Shown in pieces: positions 1-11,719 of a stretch of DNA of 64,000 bases. How positions within the stretch are numbered: position 1 is the stretch's first letter; the number at the start of each line of letters is the position of its first letter. Source of the DNA: Petrolisthes cinctipes. Taxonomy: Eukaryota > Arthropoda > Malacostraca > Decapoda > Porcellanidae. A model generated the notes under the pieces. That model did not search any database. It was not told the origin of the DNA and worked only from the letters and a program-made list of their open reading frames with translations. The stretch spans positions 3,438,001 through 3,502,000 of the forward strand of contig JAWQEG010000166.1 of assembly GCA_033782935.1 (NCBI GenBank). Direction: 5' to 3'. The translations under genes and the position numbers were made by a program.

Positions 1-177
1 GCCTGAATTTGAGATATAAACGGGTACAGAAGATGCATGCACATATCGGCTTTGGACACTGAAAATATTGATTTTTTAGCATGTTTTGGGCCTGTATTTT
101 GAAAACATTCTAGCACTGAGTAGGCATGTACAGATCGCTTCTTAGACCCCAAAATATCGAGTTTTTGGGTGTTTTGG

Positions 178-324
178 ACCAGAATTTGAGATATCGACTT
201 TGGGCACCTAAAATATCAATTTTTAGCATGTTTTGGGCCTATATTTTGACAATATTCTAGCACTGAGTAGGCATGTACAGATCGCTTCTGTGTCCCCAAA
301 ATATCGAATTTTCAAGTGTTTTGA
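178..324 (+). repeat. First 147-bp short monomer in the window
   Basis: The interval from ACC at 178 (the GCC anchor with one change) to GCC at 325 is 147 bp, and half 1 is 59 bp instead of 88 bp. It shows that the short class is already present in the divergent left part of the array and is not a recent product of the central duplications. Confidence 0.9.
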
Positions 325-490
325 GCCTGAATTTGAGATATAAACGGGTACAGAAGATGCATGCACATATCGGCTTTGGACACTGAAAATATTGATTTTT
401 TAGCATGTTTTGGGCCTGTATTTTGAAAACATTCTAGCACTGAGTAGGCATGTACAGATCGCTTCTGTTACCCCAAAATTTCGAATTTTC

Positions 491-510
491 GGGTGTTTTG
501 AAAATATTCT
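491..510 (+). other. 101-bp deletion junction inside the array (first copy)
   Basis: GGGTGTTTTG, from the end of half 2, is joined directly to AAAATATTCT, from the middle of the next monomer's half 2. Consensus positions 171-176 and 96-101 both read TTTTGA, so the join fits a 101-bp deletion at 6-bp homology. The same junction recurs near 1,871 and 4,597. Confidence 0.82.
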
Positions 511-764
511 AGCACTAAGTAGGCATGTACAGATCGCTTCTGGGACCCCAAAATATCGAGTTTTTGGGTGTTTTGGACCTGAATTTGAGATATCGACTTT
601 GGGCACCTAAAATATCGATTTTTAGCATGTTTTGGGCCTATATTTTGAAAATATTCTAGGACTGAGTAGGCATGTACAGATCGCTTCTGGGACCCCAAAA
701 TATCGAATTTTCAAGTGTTTTGAGCCTGAATTTGAGATATAAACGGGTACAGAAGATGCATACA

Positions 765-1063
765 CATATTGACTTTTGGGCACCTAAAATTTCGATTTTG
801 AGCATGTTTTGGGTCTGTATCTTGAAAACATTCTAACTAGGAGTAGGGATGTGCAGATCGCTTCTAGGATCCAAAAATACCGAATTTTCGGGTGTTTTGA
901 GCCTGAATTTGAGATATAAACGGGTACAGAAGATGCATGCACATATTAACTTTGGGCACCTAAAATATCGATTTTCAGCATGTTTTGGGCCTGTATTTTG
1001 AAAATACTCTAACTAGGAGTAGGCATGTACAGATCGCTTCTGGGACCCCAAAATATCGAATTT
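765..1063 (+). repeat. Long-range copy, offset 4,282 bp, left member
   Basis: This block shares private changes with 5,047-5,345, including AAATTTCGATTTTGAGCATG and the run GGGATGTGCAGATCGC followed by TTCTAGGATCC, which replaces the usual GTACAG and GACCC. Similarity fades upstream and stops near 1,065, where this copy has TTTTTGGG and the other TTTTCGGG. Shared rare variants over about 300 bp indicate copying rather than independent change. Confidence 0.75.
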
Positions 1064-1076
1064 TTGGGTGTTTTGG

Positions 1077-1223
1077 GCCTGAATTTGAGATATCGATTTT
1101 GGGCACCTAAAATATCGATTTTTAGCATGTTTTGGGCCTATATTTTGAAAATATTCTAGCACTGAGTAGGCATGTATAGATCGCTTCTTGGACCCCAAAA
1201 TATCGAATTTTCGGGTGTTTTGA
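1077..1223 (+). repeat. Exemplar of the 147-bp short monomer class
   Basis: From GCC at 1,077 to the next GCC at 1,224 is exactly 147 bp. It differs from the full unit by loss of 29 bp in half 1: GAGATAT is joined directly to the CGA-TTT segment, skipping AAACGGG...ACATAT. The missing piece sits between two ATAT tetranucleotides, so one founding slippage or microhomology deletion is the simplest origin. Units of this class recur throughout the window, commonly following monomers with CAGTATG or TACAGTTCGC marks. 147 is a multiple of three, which lets antisense frames run through these units. Confidence 0.93.
1140..1154. repeat. Dyad-symmetric element ATATTTT-G-AAAATAT (exemplar)
   Basis: Two 7-bp arms are exact inverted repeats around a single G. 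The element recurs in half 2 of monomers carrying GGCCTATATTTTGAAAATATTC. It is weakened in subfamilies carrying CTGTATCTTGAAAACATTC or CTATATTTTGAAAACATTC, and deleted in the 158-bp class. Short dyads of this kind are common in centromeric satellites; a role here is not shown. Confidence 0.8.
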
Positions 1224-1870
1224 GCCAGAATTTGAGATATAAACGGGTACTGAAGATGCATGCACATATCGACTTTTGGGCACCTAAAATTTCGATTTTG
1301 AGCATGTTTTGGGTCTGTATCTTGAAAACATTCTAACTAGGAGTAGGGATGTACAGATCGCTTCTGGGACCCAAAAATACCGAATTTTCGGGTGTTTTGA
1401 GCCTGAATTTGAGATATAAACGGGTACAGAAGATGCATGCACATTTCGGCTTTGGACACTGAAAATATCGATTTTCAGCATGTTTTGGGCCTGTATTTTG
1501 AAAACATTATAGCACTGAGTAGGCATGTACAGATCGCTTCTGGGACCCCAAAATATCGAGTTTTTGGGTGTTTTGGACCTGAATTTGAGATATCGACTTT
1601 GGGCACCTAAAATTTCGATTTTTAGCATGTTTTGGGCCTATATTTTGAAAATATTCTAGGACTGAGTAGGCATGTACAGATTGCTTCTGGGACCCCAAAA
1701 TATCGAATTTTCAAGTGTTTTGGGCCTGAATTTGAGATATAAACGGGTAAAGAAGATGCATACACATGTTGACTTTGTGCACCTAAAATATCGATTTTCA
1801 GCATGTTTTGGGCCTGCATCTGAGTAGGCATGTATAGATCGCTTCTGGGACCCCAAAATTTCGAATTTTC

Positions 1871-1890
1871 GGGTGTTTTGAAAATATTCT
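1871..1890 (+). other. 101-bp deletion junction (second copy)
   Basis: Same GGGTGTTTTG/AAAATATTCT join as at 491. It is followed by the same AGCACTAAGTAGG variant and preceded by the same AAAATTTCGAATTTTC run, so the copies share one ancestor. Confidence 0.82.
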
Positions 1891-4596
1891 AGCACTAAGT
1901 AGGCATGTACAGATCACTTCTGGGACCCCAAAATATCGAATTTTCAGGTGTTTTGAGCCTGAATTTGAGATATAAACGGGTACAGAAGATGCATGCACAT
2001 ATCGACTTTTGGGCACCTAAAAGATCGATTTTCAGTATGTTTTGGGCCTGTATTTTGAAAATACTCTAACAAGGAGTAGGCATGTACAGTTTGCTTCTGG
2101 GACCCCAAAATATCGAATTTTAGGGTGTTTTGGGCCTGAATTTGGGATATCGACTTTGGGGACCTAAAATATCGATTTTTAGCATGTTTTGGGCTTATAT
2201 TTTGAAAATATTCTAGCACTATGTACAGATCACTTCTGGGACCCCAAAATATCGAATTTTCGGGTGTTTTGAGCCTGAATTTGAGATATAATCGGGTACA
2301 GATGATGCATGCACATATCGACTTTGGACACTTAAAATATCGATTTTTAGCATGTTTTGAGCCTATATTTAAAAAAAATTCTAGCACTGAGTAGGCATGT
2401 ACAGATCGCTTCTGGGACCCAAAAATATCGAATTTTCGGGTGTTTTGAGGTTGAATTTGATATATAAACGGGTGCAGAAGATGCATACACATGTTGACTT
2501 TGGTCACCTAAAATATCGATTTTCAGCTTGTTTTGTGCCTGTATTTTGAAAATACTCTAAAACGGAGTAAGCAAGTACAGATCGCTTCTGGGACCAAAAA
2601 ATACCGAATTTTCGGGTGTTTTGAGCCTGAATTTGAGATATAAACGGGTACAGAAGATGCATGCACATATCGACTTTGGACACTTAAAATATCGATTTTC
2701 AGCATGTTTTGGGCCTGTATTTTGAAAACATTCTAGCACTGAGTAGGCATGTACAGATCGCTTCTGGGACCCCAAAATATCGAGTTTTTGGGTGTTTTGG
2801 ACCTGAATTTGAGATATCGACTTTGGGCACCTAAAATATCGATTTTCAGCATGTTTTGGGCCTATATTATGAAAATATTCTAGCACTGAGTAGGCATGTA
2901 CAGATCGCTTCTGGGACCCCAAAATATCGAATTTTCGGGTGTTTTGAGCCTGAATTTGAGATATAAACGGGTACAGAAGATGCTTACACATATTGACTTT
3001 GGGCACCTAAAATATCGATTTTCAGCATGTTTTGGGCCTGTATTTTGAAAATACTATAACTAGGAGTAGGCATGTACAGATCGCTTCTGGGACTAAAAAA
3101 TATCGAATTTTCGGGTGTTTTGAGCCTGAATTTGAGATATAAACGGGTACAGAAGATGCATGCACATATCGACTTTGGACACTTAAAATATCGATTTTTA
3201 GCATGTTTTGAGCCTATATTTTGAAAACATTCTAGCACTGACTAGACATGTACAGATCGCTTCTGGGACCCAAATTTATCAAATTTTCGGGTGTTTTGAG
3301 GTTGAATTTGAGATATAAACGAGTGCAGAAGATGCATACACATGTTGACTTTGGGCACCTAAAATATCGATTTTCAGCATGTTTTGGGCCTGCATCTGAG
3401 TAGGCACGTACAGATCGCTTCTGGGACCACAAAATATCGAAATTTCGGGTGTATGGAGCCTGAATTTGAGATATAAACGGGTACAGAAGATGCATGCACA
3501 TATCGACTTTTGGGCACCTAAATATCGATTTTGAGCATGTTTTGGGTCTGTATCTTCAAAACATTCTAACTAGGAGTAGGTATGTACAGATCGCTTCTAG
3601 GACCCAAAAATACCGAATTTAAGGGTTTTTTGAGCATGAATTTGAGATATAAACGGGTACAGAAGATGCATGCACATATTGACTTTGGGCACCTAAAATA
3701 TCGATTTCAGCATGTTTTAGGCCTGTATTTTGAAAATACTCTAACACGGAGTAGGCATGTACAGATCGCTTCTGGGACCCCAAAATATCGATTTTTTGGG
3801 TGTTTTGGGCCTGAATTTGAGATATCGACTTTGGGCACCTAAAATATCGATTTTTAGCATGTTTTGGGCCTATATTTTTAAAAAATATTCTAGCACTGAG
3901 TAGGCATGTACAGATCGCTTCTGGGACCCCAAAATATCGAATTTTCGTGTGTTTTGAGCCTGAATTTGAGATATAAACGGGTACTGAAGATGCATGCACA
4001 TATCAACTTTTGGCCACCTAAAATATCGATTTTGAGCATGTTTTGGGTCTGTATCTTGAAAACATTCTAACTAGGAGTAGGGATGTACAGATCGCTTCTG
4101 GGACCCAAAAATACCGAATTTTCAGGTGTTTGGAGCCTGAATTTGAGATATAAACGGGTACAGAAGATGCATGCACATATCGGCTTTGGACACTGAAAAT
4201 ATCGATTTTCAGCATGTTTTGTGCCTGTATTTTGAAAACATTCTTGCACTAAGTAGGCATGTACAGATCGCTTCTGGGACCCCAAAATAACGAGTTTTTG
4301 GGTGTTTTGGACCTGAATTTGAGATATCGACTTTGGGCACCTAAAATATCGATTTTTAGCATGTTTTGGGCCTATATTTTGAAAATATTCTAGCACTGAG
4401 TAGGCATGTACAGATCGCTTCTGGGACCCCAAAATATCGAATTTTCAAGTGTTTTGAGCCTGAATTTGAGATATAAACGGGTACAGAAGATGCATACACA
4501 TGTTGACTTCGGGCACCTAAAATATCGATTTTCAGCATGTTTTGGGCCTGCATCTGAGTACAGATGCTTCTGGGACCCCAAAATTTCGAATTTTCG

Positions 4597-4616
4597 GGTG
4601 TTTTGAAAATATTCTA
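4597..4616 (+). other. 101-bp deletion junction (third copy)
   Basis: Same join again, preceded by AAAATTTCGAATTTTC and followed by AGCACTAAGTAGG and GATCACTTC. Just upstream (near 4,550) lies an 18-bp-deleted monomer that has also lost GGCATGTA, giving TGAGTACAGATGCTTC, an unusually reduced pair of units. Confidence 0.82.
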
Positions 4617-5046
4617 GCACTAAGTAGGCATGTACAGATCACTTCTGGGACCCCAAAATATAGAATTTTCGGGTGTTTTGAGCCTGAATTTGAGATATAA
4701 ACGGGTACAGAAGATGCATGCACATATCGACTTTTGGGCACCTAAAAGATCGATTTTCAGTATGTTTTGGGCCTGTATTTTGAAAATACTCTAACACGGA
4801 GTAGGCATGTACAGTTCGCTTCTGGGACCCCAAAATATCGAAGTTTCGGGTGTTTTGGGCCTGAATTTGAAATATCGACTTTGGGCATCTAAAATATCGA
4901 TTTTTAGCATGTTTTGGGCCTATATTTTAAAAATATTCTAGCACTGAGTAGGCATGTACAGATCGCTTCTGGGACCCCAAAATATCGAATTTTCAGGCAT
5001 TTTGAGCATGAATTTGAGATATAAACGGGTACAGAAGATGCATGCA

Positions 5047-5345
5047 CATATTGACTTTTGGGCACCTAAAATTTCGATTTTGAGCATGTTTTGGGTCTGT
5101 ATCTTGAAAACATTCTAACTAGGAGTAGGGATGTGCAGATCGCTTCTAGGATCCAAAAATACCGAATTTTCGGGTGTTTTGAGCCTGAATTTGAGATATA
5201 AACGGGTACAGAAGATGCATGCACATATTAACTTTGGGCACCTAAAATATCGATTTTCAGCATGTTTTGGGCCTGTATTTTGAAAATACTCTAACTAGGA
5301 GTAGGCATGTACAGATCGCTTCTGGGACCCCAAAATATCGAATTT
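5047..5345 (+). repeat. Long-range copy, offset 4,282 bp, right member
   Basis: Partner of 765-1,063, with the same GTGCAG and AGGATCC marks in a GGGTCTGTATCTTG-type monomer and the same following CTAACTAGGAGTAGGCATG monomer. Borders were set by eye and are approximate. Confidence 0.75.
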
Positions 5346-8300
5346 TCGGGTGTTTTGAGTCTTAATTTGAGATATAAACGGGTACAGAAGATGCATGCAC
5401 ATATCGATTTTGGACACTTAAAATATCGATTTTTAGCATGTTTTGAGCCTATATTTTGAAAACATTCTAGCACTGACTAGACATGTACAGATCGCTTCTG
5501 GGACCAAAAATTATCGAATTTTCCGGTGTTTTGAGGTTGAATTTGAGATATAAACGAGTGCAGAAGATGCATACACATGTTCAATTTGGGTACCTAAAAT
5601 ATCGATTTTTAGCATGTTTTGGGCCTGCATCTGAGTATGCATGTACAGATCGCTTCTGGGACCCAAAAATATCGAATTTTCGGGTGTTTGGAGCCTGAAA
5701 TTGAGATATAAACGGGTACAGAAGATGCATGCACATATCGATTTTTGGGCACCTAAAAGATCGATTTTCAGTATGTTTTGGGCCTGTATTTTGAAAATAC
5801 TCTAACACGGAGTAGGCATGTACAGTTCGCTTCTGGGACCCCAAAATATCGAATTTTAGGGTGTTTTGGGCCTGAATTTGAGATATCGACTTTGGGGACC
5901 TAAAATATCGATTTTTAGCATGTTTTGGGCCTATATTTTGAAAATATTCTAGCACTAAGTACAGATCACTTTTGGGACCCCAAAATATCGAATTTTCGGG
6001 TGTTTTGAGCCTGAATTTGAGATATAAACGGGTACAGATGATGCATGCACATATCGACTTTGGACACTTAAAATATCGATTTTTTGCATGTTTTGAGCCT
6101 ATATTTTAAAAAAATTCTAGCACTGAGTAGGCATGTACAGATCGCTTCTGGGACCCCAAAATATCGAATTTTCGGGTGTTTTGAGCCTGAATTTGAGATA
6201 TAAACGGGTACAGATGATGCATACACATATTGACTTTGGGCACCTAAAATATCGATTTTCAGCATGTTTTGGGCCTGTATTTTGAAATTACTCTAACTAG
6301 GAGTAGGCATGTACAGATCGCTTCTGGGACCCAAAAATATCGAATTTTCATGTGTTTTGAGCCTGAATTTGAGATATAAACGGGTACCGAAGATGCATGC
6401 ACATATCGACTTTGGACACTTAAAATATCGATTTTTAGCATGTTTTGAGCCTATATTTTGAAAACATTCTAGCACTGACTAGACATGTACAGATCGCTTC
6501 TGGGACCCAAATTTATCAAATTTTCGGGTGTTTTGAGGTTGAATTTGAGATATAAACGAGTGCAGAAGATGCATACACATGTTGACTTTGGGCACCTAAA
6601 ATATCGATTTTCAGTATGTTTTGGGCCTGCATCTGAGTAGGCATGTACAGATCGCTTCTGGGACCTCAAAATAACGAATTTTCGGGGGTATGGAGCCTGA
6701 ATTTGAGATATAAACGGGTACAGAAGATGCATGCACATATCGAATTTTGGGCACCTAAAAGATCGATTTTCAGTATGTTTTGGGCCTGTATTTTGAAAAT
6801 ACTCTAACACGGAGTAGGTATGTACAGTTCGCTTCTGGGACCCCAAAATATCGAATTTTTGGGTGTTTTGGGCCTGAATTTGAGATATCGACTTTGGGCA
6901 CCTAAAATATCGATTTATAGCATGTTTTGGGCCTATACTTTGAAAATATTCTAGCACTGAGTAGGCGTGTACAGATCGCTTCTGGGACCCCAAAATATCG
7001 AATTTTCGGGTGTTTTGAGCCTGAATTTGAGATATAAACGGGTATAGAAGATGCATGCACATATCGACTTTTGGGCACCTAAAATATCGATTTTGAGCAT
7101 GTTTTGGGTCTGTATCTTCAAAACATTCTAACTAGGAGTAGGTATGTACAGATCGCTTCTAGGACCCAAAAATACCGAATTTTTGGGTGTTTTGAGCATG
7201 AATTTGAGATATAAACGGGTACAGAAGATTCATGCACATATTGACTTTGGGCACCTAAAATATCGATTTTCAGCATGTTTTGGGCCTGTATTTTGAAAAT
7301 GCTCTAACACGGAGTAGGCATGTACAGATCGCTTCTGGGACCCCAAAATATCGAATTTTTGGGTGTTTTGGGCATGAATTTGAGATATCGACTTTGGGCA
7401 CCTAAAATATCGATTTTTAGCATGTTTTGGGCCTATATTTTGAAAATATTCTAGCACTGAGTAGGCATGTACAGATCGCTTCTGGGACCCCAAAATATCG
7501 AATTTTCGTGTGTTTTGAGCCTGAATTTCAGATATAAACGGGTACTGAAGATGCATACACATATCGACTTTTAGGCACCTAAAATATCGATTTTGAGCAT
7601 GTTTTGGGTCTGTATCTTGAAAACATTCTAACTAGGACTAGGGATGTACAGATCGCTTCTGGGACCCAAAAATACCGATCTTTCGGGTGTTTTGAGCCTG
7701 AATTTGAGATATAAACGGGTACAGAAGATGCATGCACATATCGGCTTTGGACACTGAAAATATCGATTTTCAGCATGTTTTGGGCCTGTATTTTGAAAAC
7801 ATTCTAGCACTGAGTAGGCATGTACAGATCGCTTCTGGGACCCCAAAATATCGAGTTTTTGGGTGTTTTGTACCTGAATTTGAGATATCGACTTTGGGCA
7901 CCTAAAATATCGATTTTTAGCATGTTTTGGGTCTGTATCTTGAAAACATTCTAACTAGGGGTAGGGATGTACAGATCGCTTCTAGGACCGAAAAATACCG
8001 AATTTTCGGGTGTTTTGAGCCTGAATTTGAGATATAAACGGGTACAGAAGATCCATGCACATATTGACTTTGGGCACCTAGAATATCGATTTCAGCATGT
8101 TTTGGGCTTGTATTTTGAAAATACTCTAACACGGAGTAGGCATGTACAGTTCGCTTCTGGGACCCCAAAATATCGAATTTTACGGTGTTTTGGGCCTGAA
8201 TTTGAGATATCGACTTTGAGGACCTAAAATATCGATTTTTAGCATGTTTTGGGCCTATATTTTGAAAATATTCTAGCACTAAGTACAGATCACTTCTGGG

Positions 8301-8585
8301 ACCCCAAAATATCGAATTTTCGTGTGTTTTGAGGTTGAATTTGAGATATAAACGGGTACAGATGATGCATGCACATATCGACTTTGGACACTAAAAATAT
8401 CGATTTTCAGCATGTTTTGGGCCTGTATTTTGAAAACATTCTAGCACTGAGTAGGCATGTACAGATCGCTTCTGGGACCCCAAAATATCGAGTTTTTGGG
8501 TGTTTTGGACCTGAATTTGAGATATCGACTTTGGGCACCTAAAATATCAATTTTTAGCATGTTTTGGGCTTATATTTTGAAAATA

Positions 8586-10333
8586 TTCTAGCACTGAGTA
8601 GGCATGTACAGATCGCTTTTGGGACCCCAAAATATCGAATTTTCGGGTGTTTTGAGCCTGAATTTGAGATATAAACGGGTACAGATGATGCATACACATA
8701 TTGACTTTGGGCACCTAAAATATCGATTTTCAGCATGTTTTGGGCCTGTATTTTGAAAATACTCTAACTAGGAGTAGGCATGTACAGATCGCTTCTGGGA
8801 CCCAAAAATATCGAATTTTCATGTGTTTTGAGCCTGAATTTGAGATATAAACGGGTACAGAAGATGCATGCACATATCGACTTTGGACACTTAAAATATC
8901 GATTTTTAGCATGTTTTGAGCCTATATTTTGAAAACATTCTAGCACTGACTAGACATGTACAGATCGCTTCTGGGACCCAAATTTATCAAATTATCGGGT
9001 GTTTTGAGGTTAAATTTGAGATATAAACGAGTGCAGAAGATGCATACACATGTTGACTTTGGGCACCTAAAATATCGATTTTCATTATGTTTTGGGCCTG
9101 CATCTGAGTAGGCATGTACAGATCGCTTCTGGGACCTCAAAATAACGAATTTTCGGGGGTATGGAGCCTGAATTTGAGATATAAACGGGTACAGAAGATG
9201 CATGCACATATCGAATTTTGGGCACCTAAAAGATCGATTTTCAGTATGTTTTGGGCCTGTATTTTGAAAATACTCTAACACGGAGTAGGTATGTACAGTT
9301 CGCTTCTGGGACCCCAAAATATCGAATTTTTGGGTGTTTTGGGCCTGAATTTGAGATATCGACTTTGGGCACCTAAAATATCGATTTTTAGCATGTTTTG
9401 GGCCTATATTTTGAAAATATTCTAGCACTGAGTAGGCATGTACAGATCGCTTCTGGGACCCCAAAATATCGAATTTTCGTGTGTTTTGAGCCTGAATTTG
9501 AGATATAAACGGGTACTGAAGATGCATGCACATATCGACTTTTAGGCACCTAAAATATCGATTTTGAGCATGTTTTGGGTCTGTATCTTGAAAACATTCT
9601 ATCTAGGAGTAGGGATGTACAGATCGCTTCTAGGACCCAAAAATACCGATCTTTCGGGTGTTTTGAGCCTGAATTTGAGATATAAACGGGTACAGAAGAT
9701 GCATGCACATATCGGCTTTGGACACTGAAAATATCGATTTTCAGCATGTTTTGGGCCTGTATTTTGAAAACATTCTAGCACTGAGTAGGCATGTACAGAT
9801 CGCTTCTGGGACCCCAAAATATCGAGTTTTTGGGTGTTTTGGATCTGAATTTGAGATATCGACTTTGGGCACCTAAAATATCGATTTTCAGCATGTTTTG
9901 GGTCTGTATCTTGAAAACATTCTAACTAGGGGTAGGGATGTACAGATCGCTTCTAGGACCCAAAAATACCGAATTTTCGGGTGTTTTGAGCCTGAATTTG
10001 AGATATAAACGGGTACAGAAGATCCATGCACATATTGACTTTGGGCACCTAAAATATCGATTTTCAGCATGTTTTGGGCCTGTATTTTGAAAATACTCTA
10101 ACACGGAGTAGGCATGTACAGTTCGCTTCTGGGACCCCAAAATATCGAATTTTACGGTGTTTTGGGCCTGAATTTGAGATATCGACTTTGAGGACCTAAA
10201 ATATCGATTTTTAGCATGTTTTGGGCCTATATTTTGATAATATTCTAGCACTAAGTACAGATCACTTCTGGGACCCCAAAATATCGAATTTTCGTGTGTT
10301 TTGAGGTTGAATTTGAGATATAAACGGGTACAG
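8586..10333 (+). repeat. Composite copy of 6.1-8.4 kb lacking 500 bp
   Basis: The left part of this block matches about 6,115-6,880 at an offset of 2,471 bp. The right part matches about 7,410-8,362 at an offset of 1,971 bp. The switch lies between about 9,345 and 9,384: the left side has GGGCCTGAATT as at 6,870, while the right side has CGATTTTTAG as at 7,413 and then the private TTTTCGTGTG. The difference of offsets is exactly 500 bp, equal to 176+177+147, or three whole monomers. So this is a duplicate that lost three monomers, or the source gained them. Confidence 0.8.
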
Positions 10334-11719
10334 AAGATGCATGCACATATCGACTTTTGGGCATCTAAAAGATTGATTTTCAGTATGTTTTGGGCCTGTA
10401 TTTTGAAAATACTCTAATACGGAGTAGGTATGTACAGTTCGCTTCTGAGACCCCAAAATATCGAATTTTCAGGTGTTTTGGGCCAGAATTTGAAATATCG
10501 ATTTTGGGTACCTAAAATATCGATTTATAGCATGTTTTGGGTCTATATTTTGAAAATATTCTAGCACTGAGTAGGCATGTACAGATCGCTTCTGGGACCC
10601 CAAAATATCGAATTTTCGGGTGTTTCGAGCCTGAATTTGAGATATAAACGGGTATAGAAGATACCTGCACATATCGACTTTTGGGCACCTAAAATATCGA
10701 TTTTGAGCATGTTTTGGGTCTGTATCTTGAAAACATTCTAAGTAGGAGTAGGGATGTACAGATCGCTTCTGGGACCCAAAAATACCGAATTTTCGGGTGT
10801 TTTTAGCCTGAATTTGAGATATAAACGGGTACAGAAGATGCATGCACATATTGACTTTGGGCACCTAAAATATCGATTTTCAGCATGTTTTGGGCCTGTA
10901 TTTTGAAAATACTCTAACTAGGAGTAGGCATGTAGAGATCGCTGCTGGGACCCAAAAATATCGAATTTTCGGGTGTTTTGAGCCTGAATTTGAGATATAA
11001 ACGGGTACAGAAGATGAATGAACATATGTACTTTGGACACTTAAAATATCGATTTTTAGCATGTTTTGAGCCTATATTTTAAAAACATTCTAGCACTGAC
11101 TAGACATGTACAGATCGCTTCTGGGACCTAAAATTATCAAATTTTCGGGTGTTTTGAGGTTGAATTTGAGATATAAACGAGTGCAGAAGATGCATACACA
11201 TGTTGACTTTGGGCACCTAAAATATCGATTTTCAGCATGTTTTGGGCCTGCATCTGAGTAGGCATGTACAGATAGCTTCTGGGACCCCAAAATATCGAAT
11301 TTTCGGGTGTTTGGAGCCTGAATTTGATATATAAACGGGTACAGAAAATGCATGCACATATCGACTTTTGGGCACCTAAAAGATCGATTTTCAGTATGTT
11401 TTGGGCCTGTATTTTGAAAATACTCTAACACGGAGTAGGCATGTACAGTTCGCTTCTGGGACCCCAAAATAACGAATTTTCAGGTGTTTTGGGCCAGAAT
11501 TTGAAATATCGACTTTGGGTACCTAAAATATCGATTTATAGCATGTTTTGGGCCTATATTTTGAAAATATTCTAGCACTGAGTAGGCATGTACAGATCGC
11601 TTCTGGGACCCCAAAATATCGAATTTTCGGGTGTTTTGAGCCTGAATTAGAGATATAAACGGGTATAGAAGATGCATGCACATATCGACTTTTGGGCACC
11701 TAAAATATCGATTTTGAGC

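Larger units (their letters stand above)
1..11719 (+). repeat. Left part of array: older, more divergent monomers
   Basis: Monomers here vary more from one to the next than in the centre, and no single long HOR runs through the segment. It contains all three length classes, the 101-bp deletion junctions near 491, 1,871 and 4,597, and partial long-range copies: about 765-1,063 against 5,047-5,345 (offset 4,282), and about 1,660-2,016 against 4,390-4,741. The segment holds only satellite DNA. Greater divergence with short shared blocks suggests it lies outside the most recent amplification core. Confidence 0.8.
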
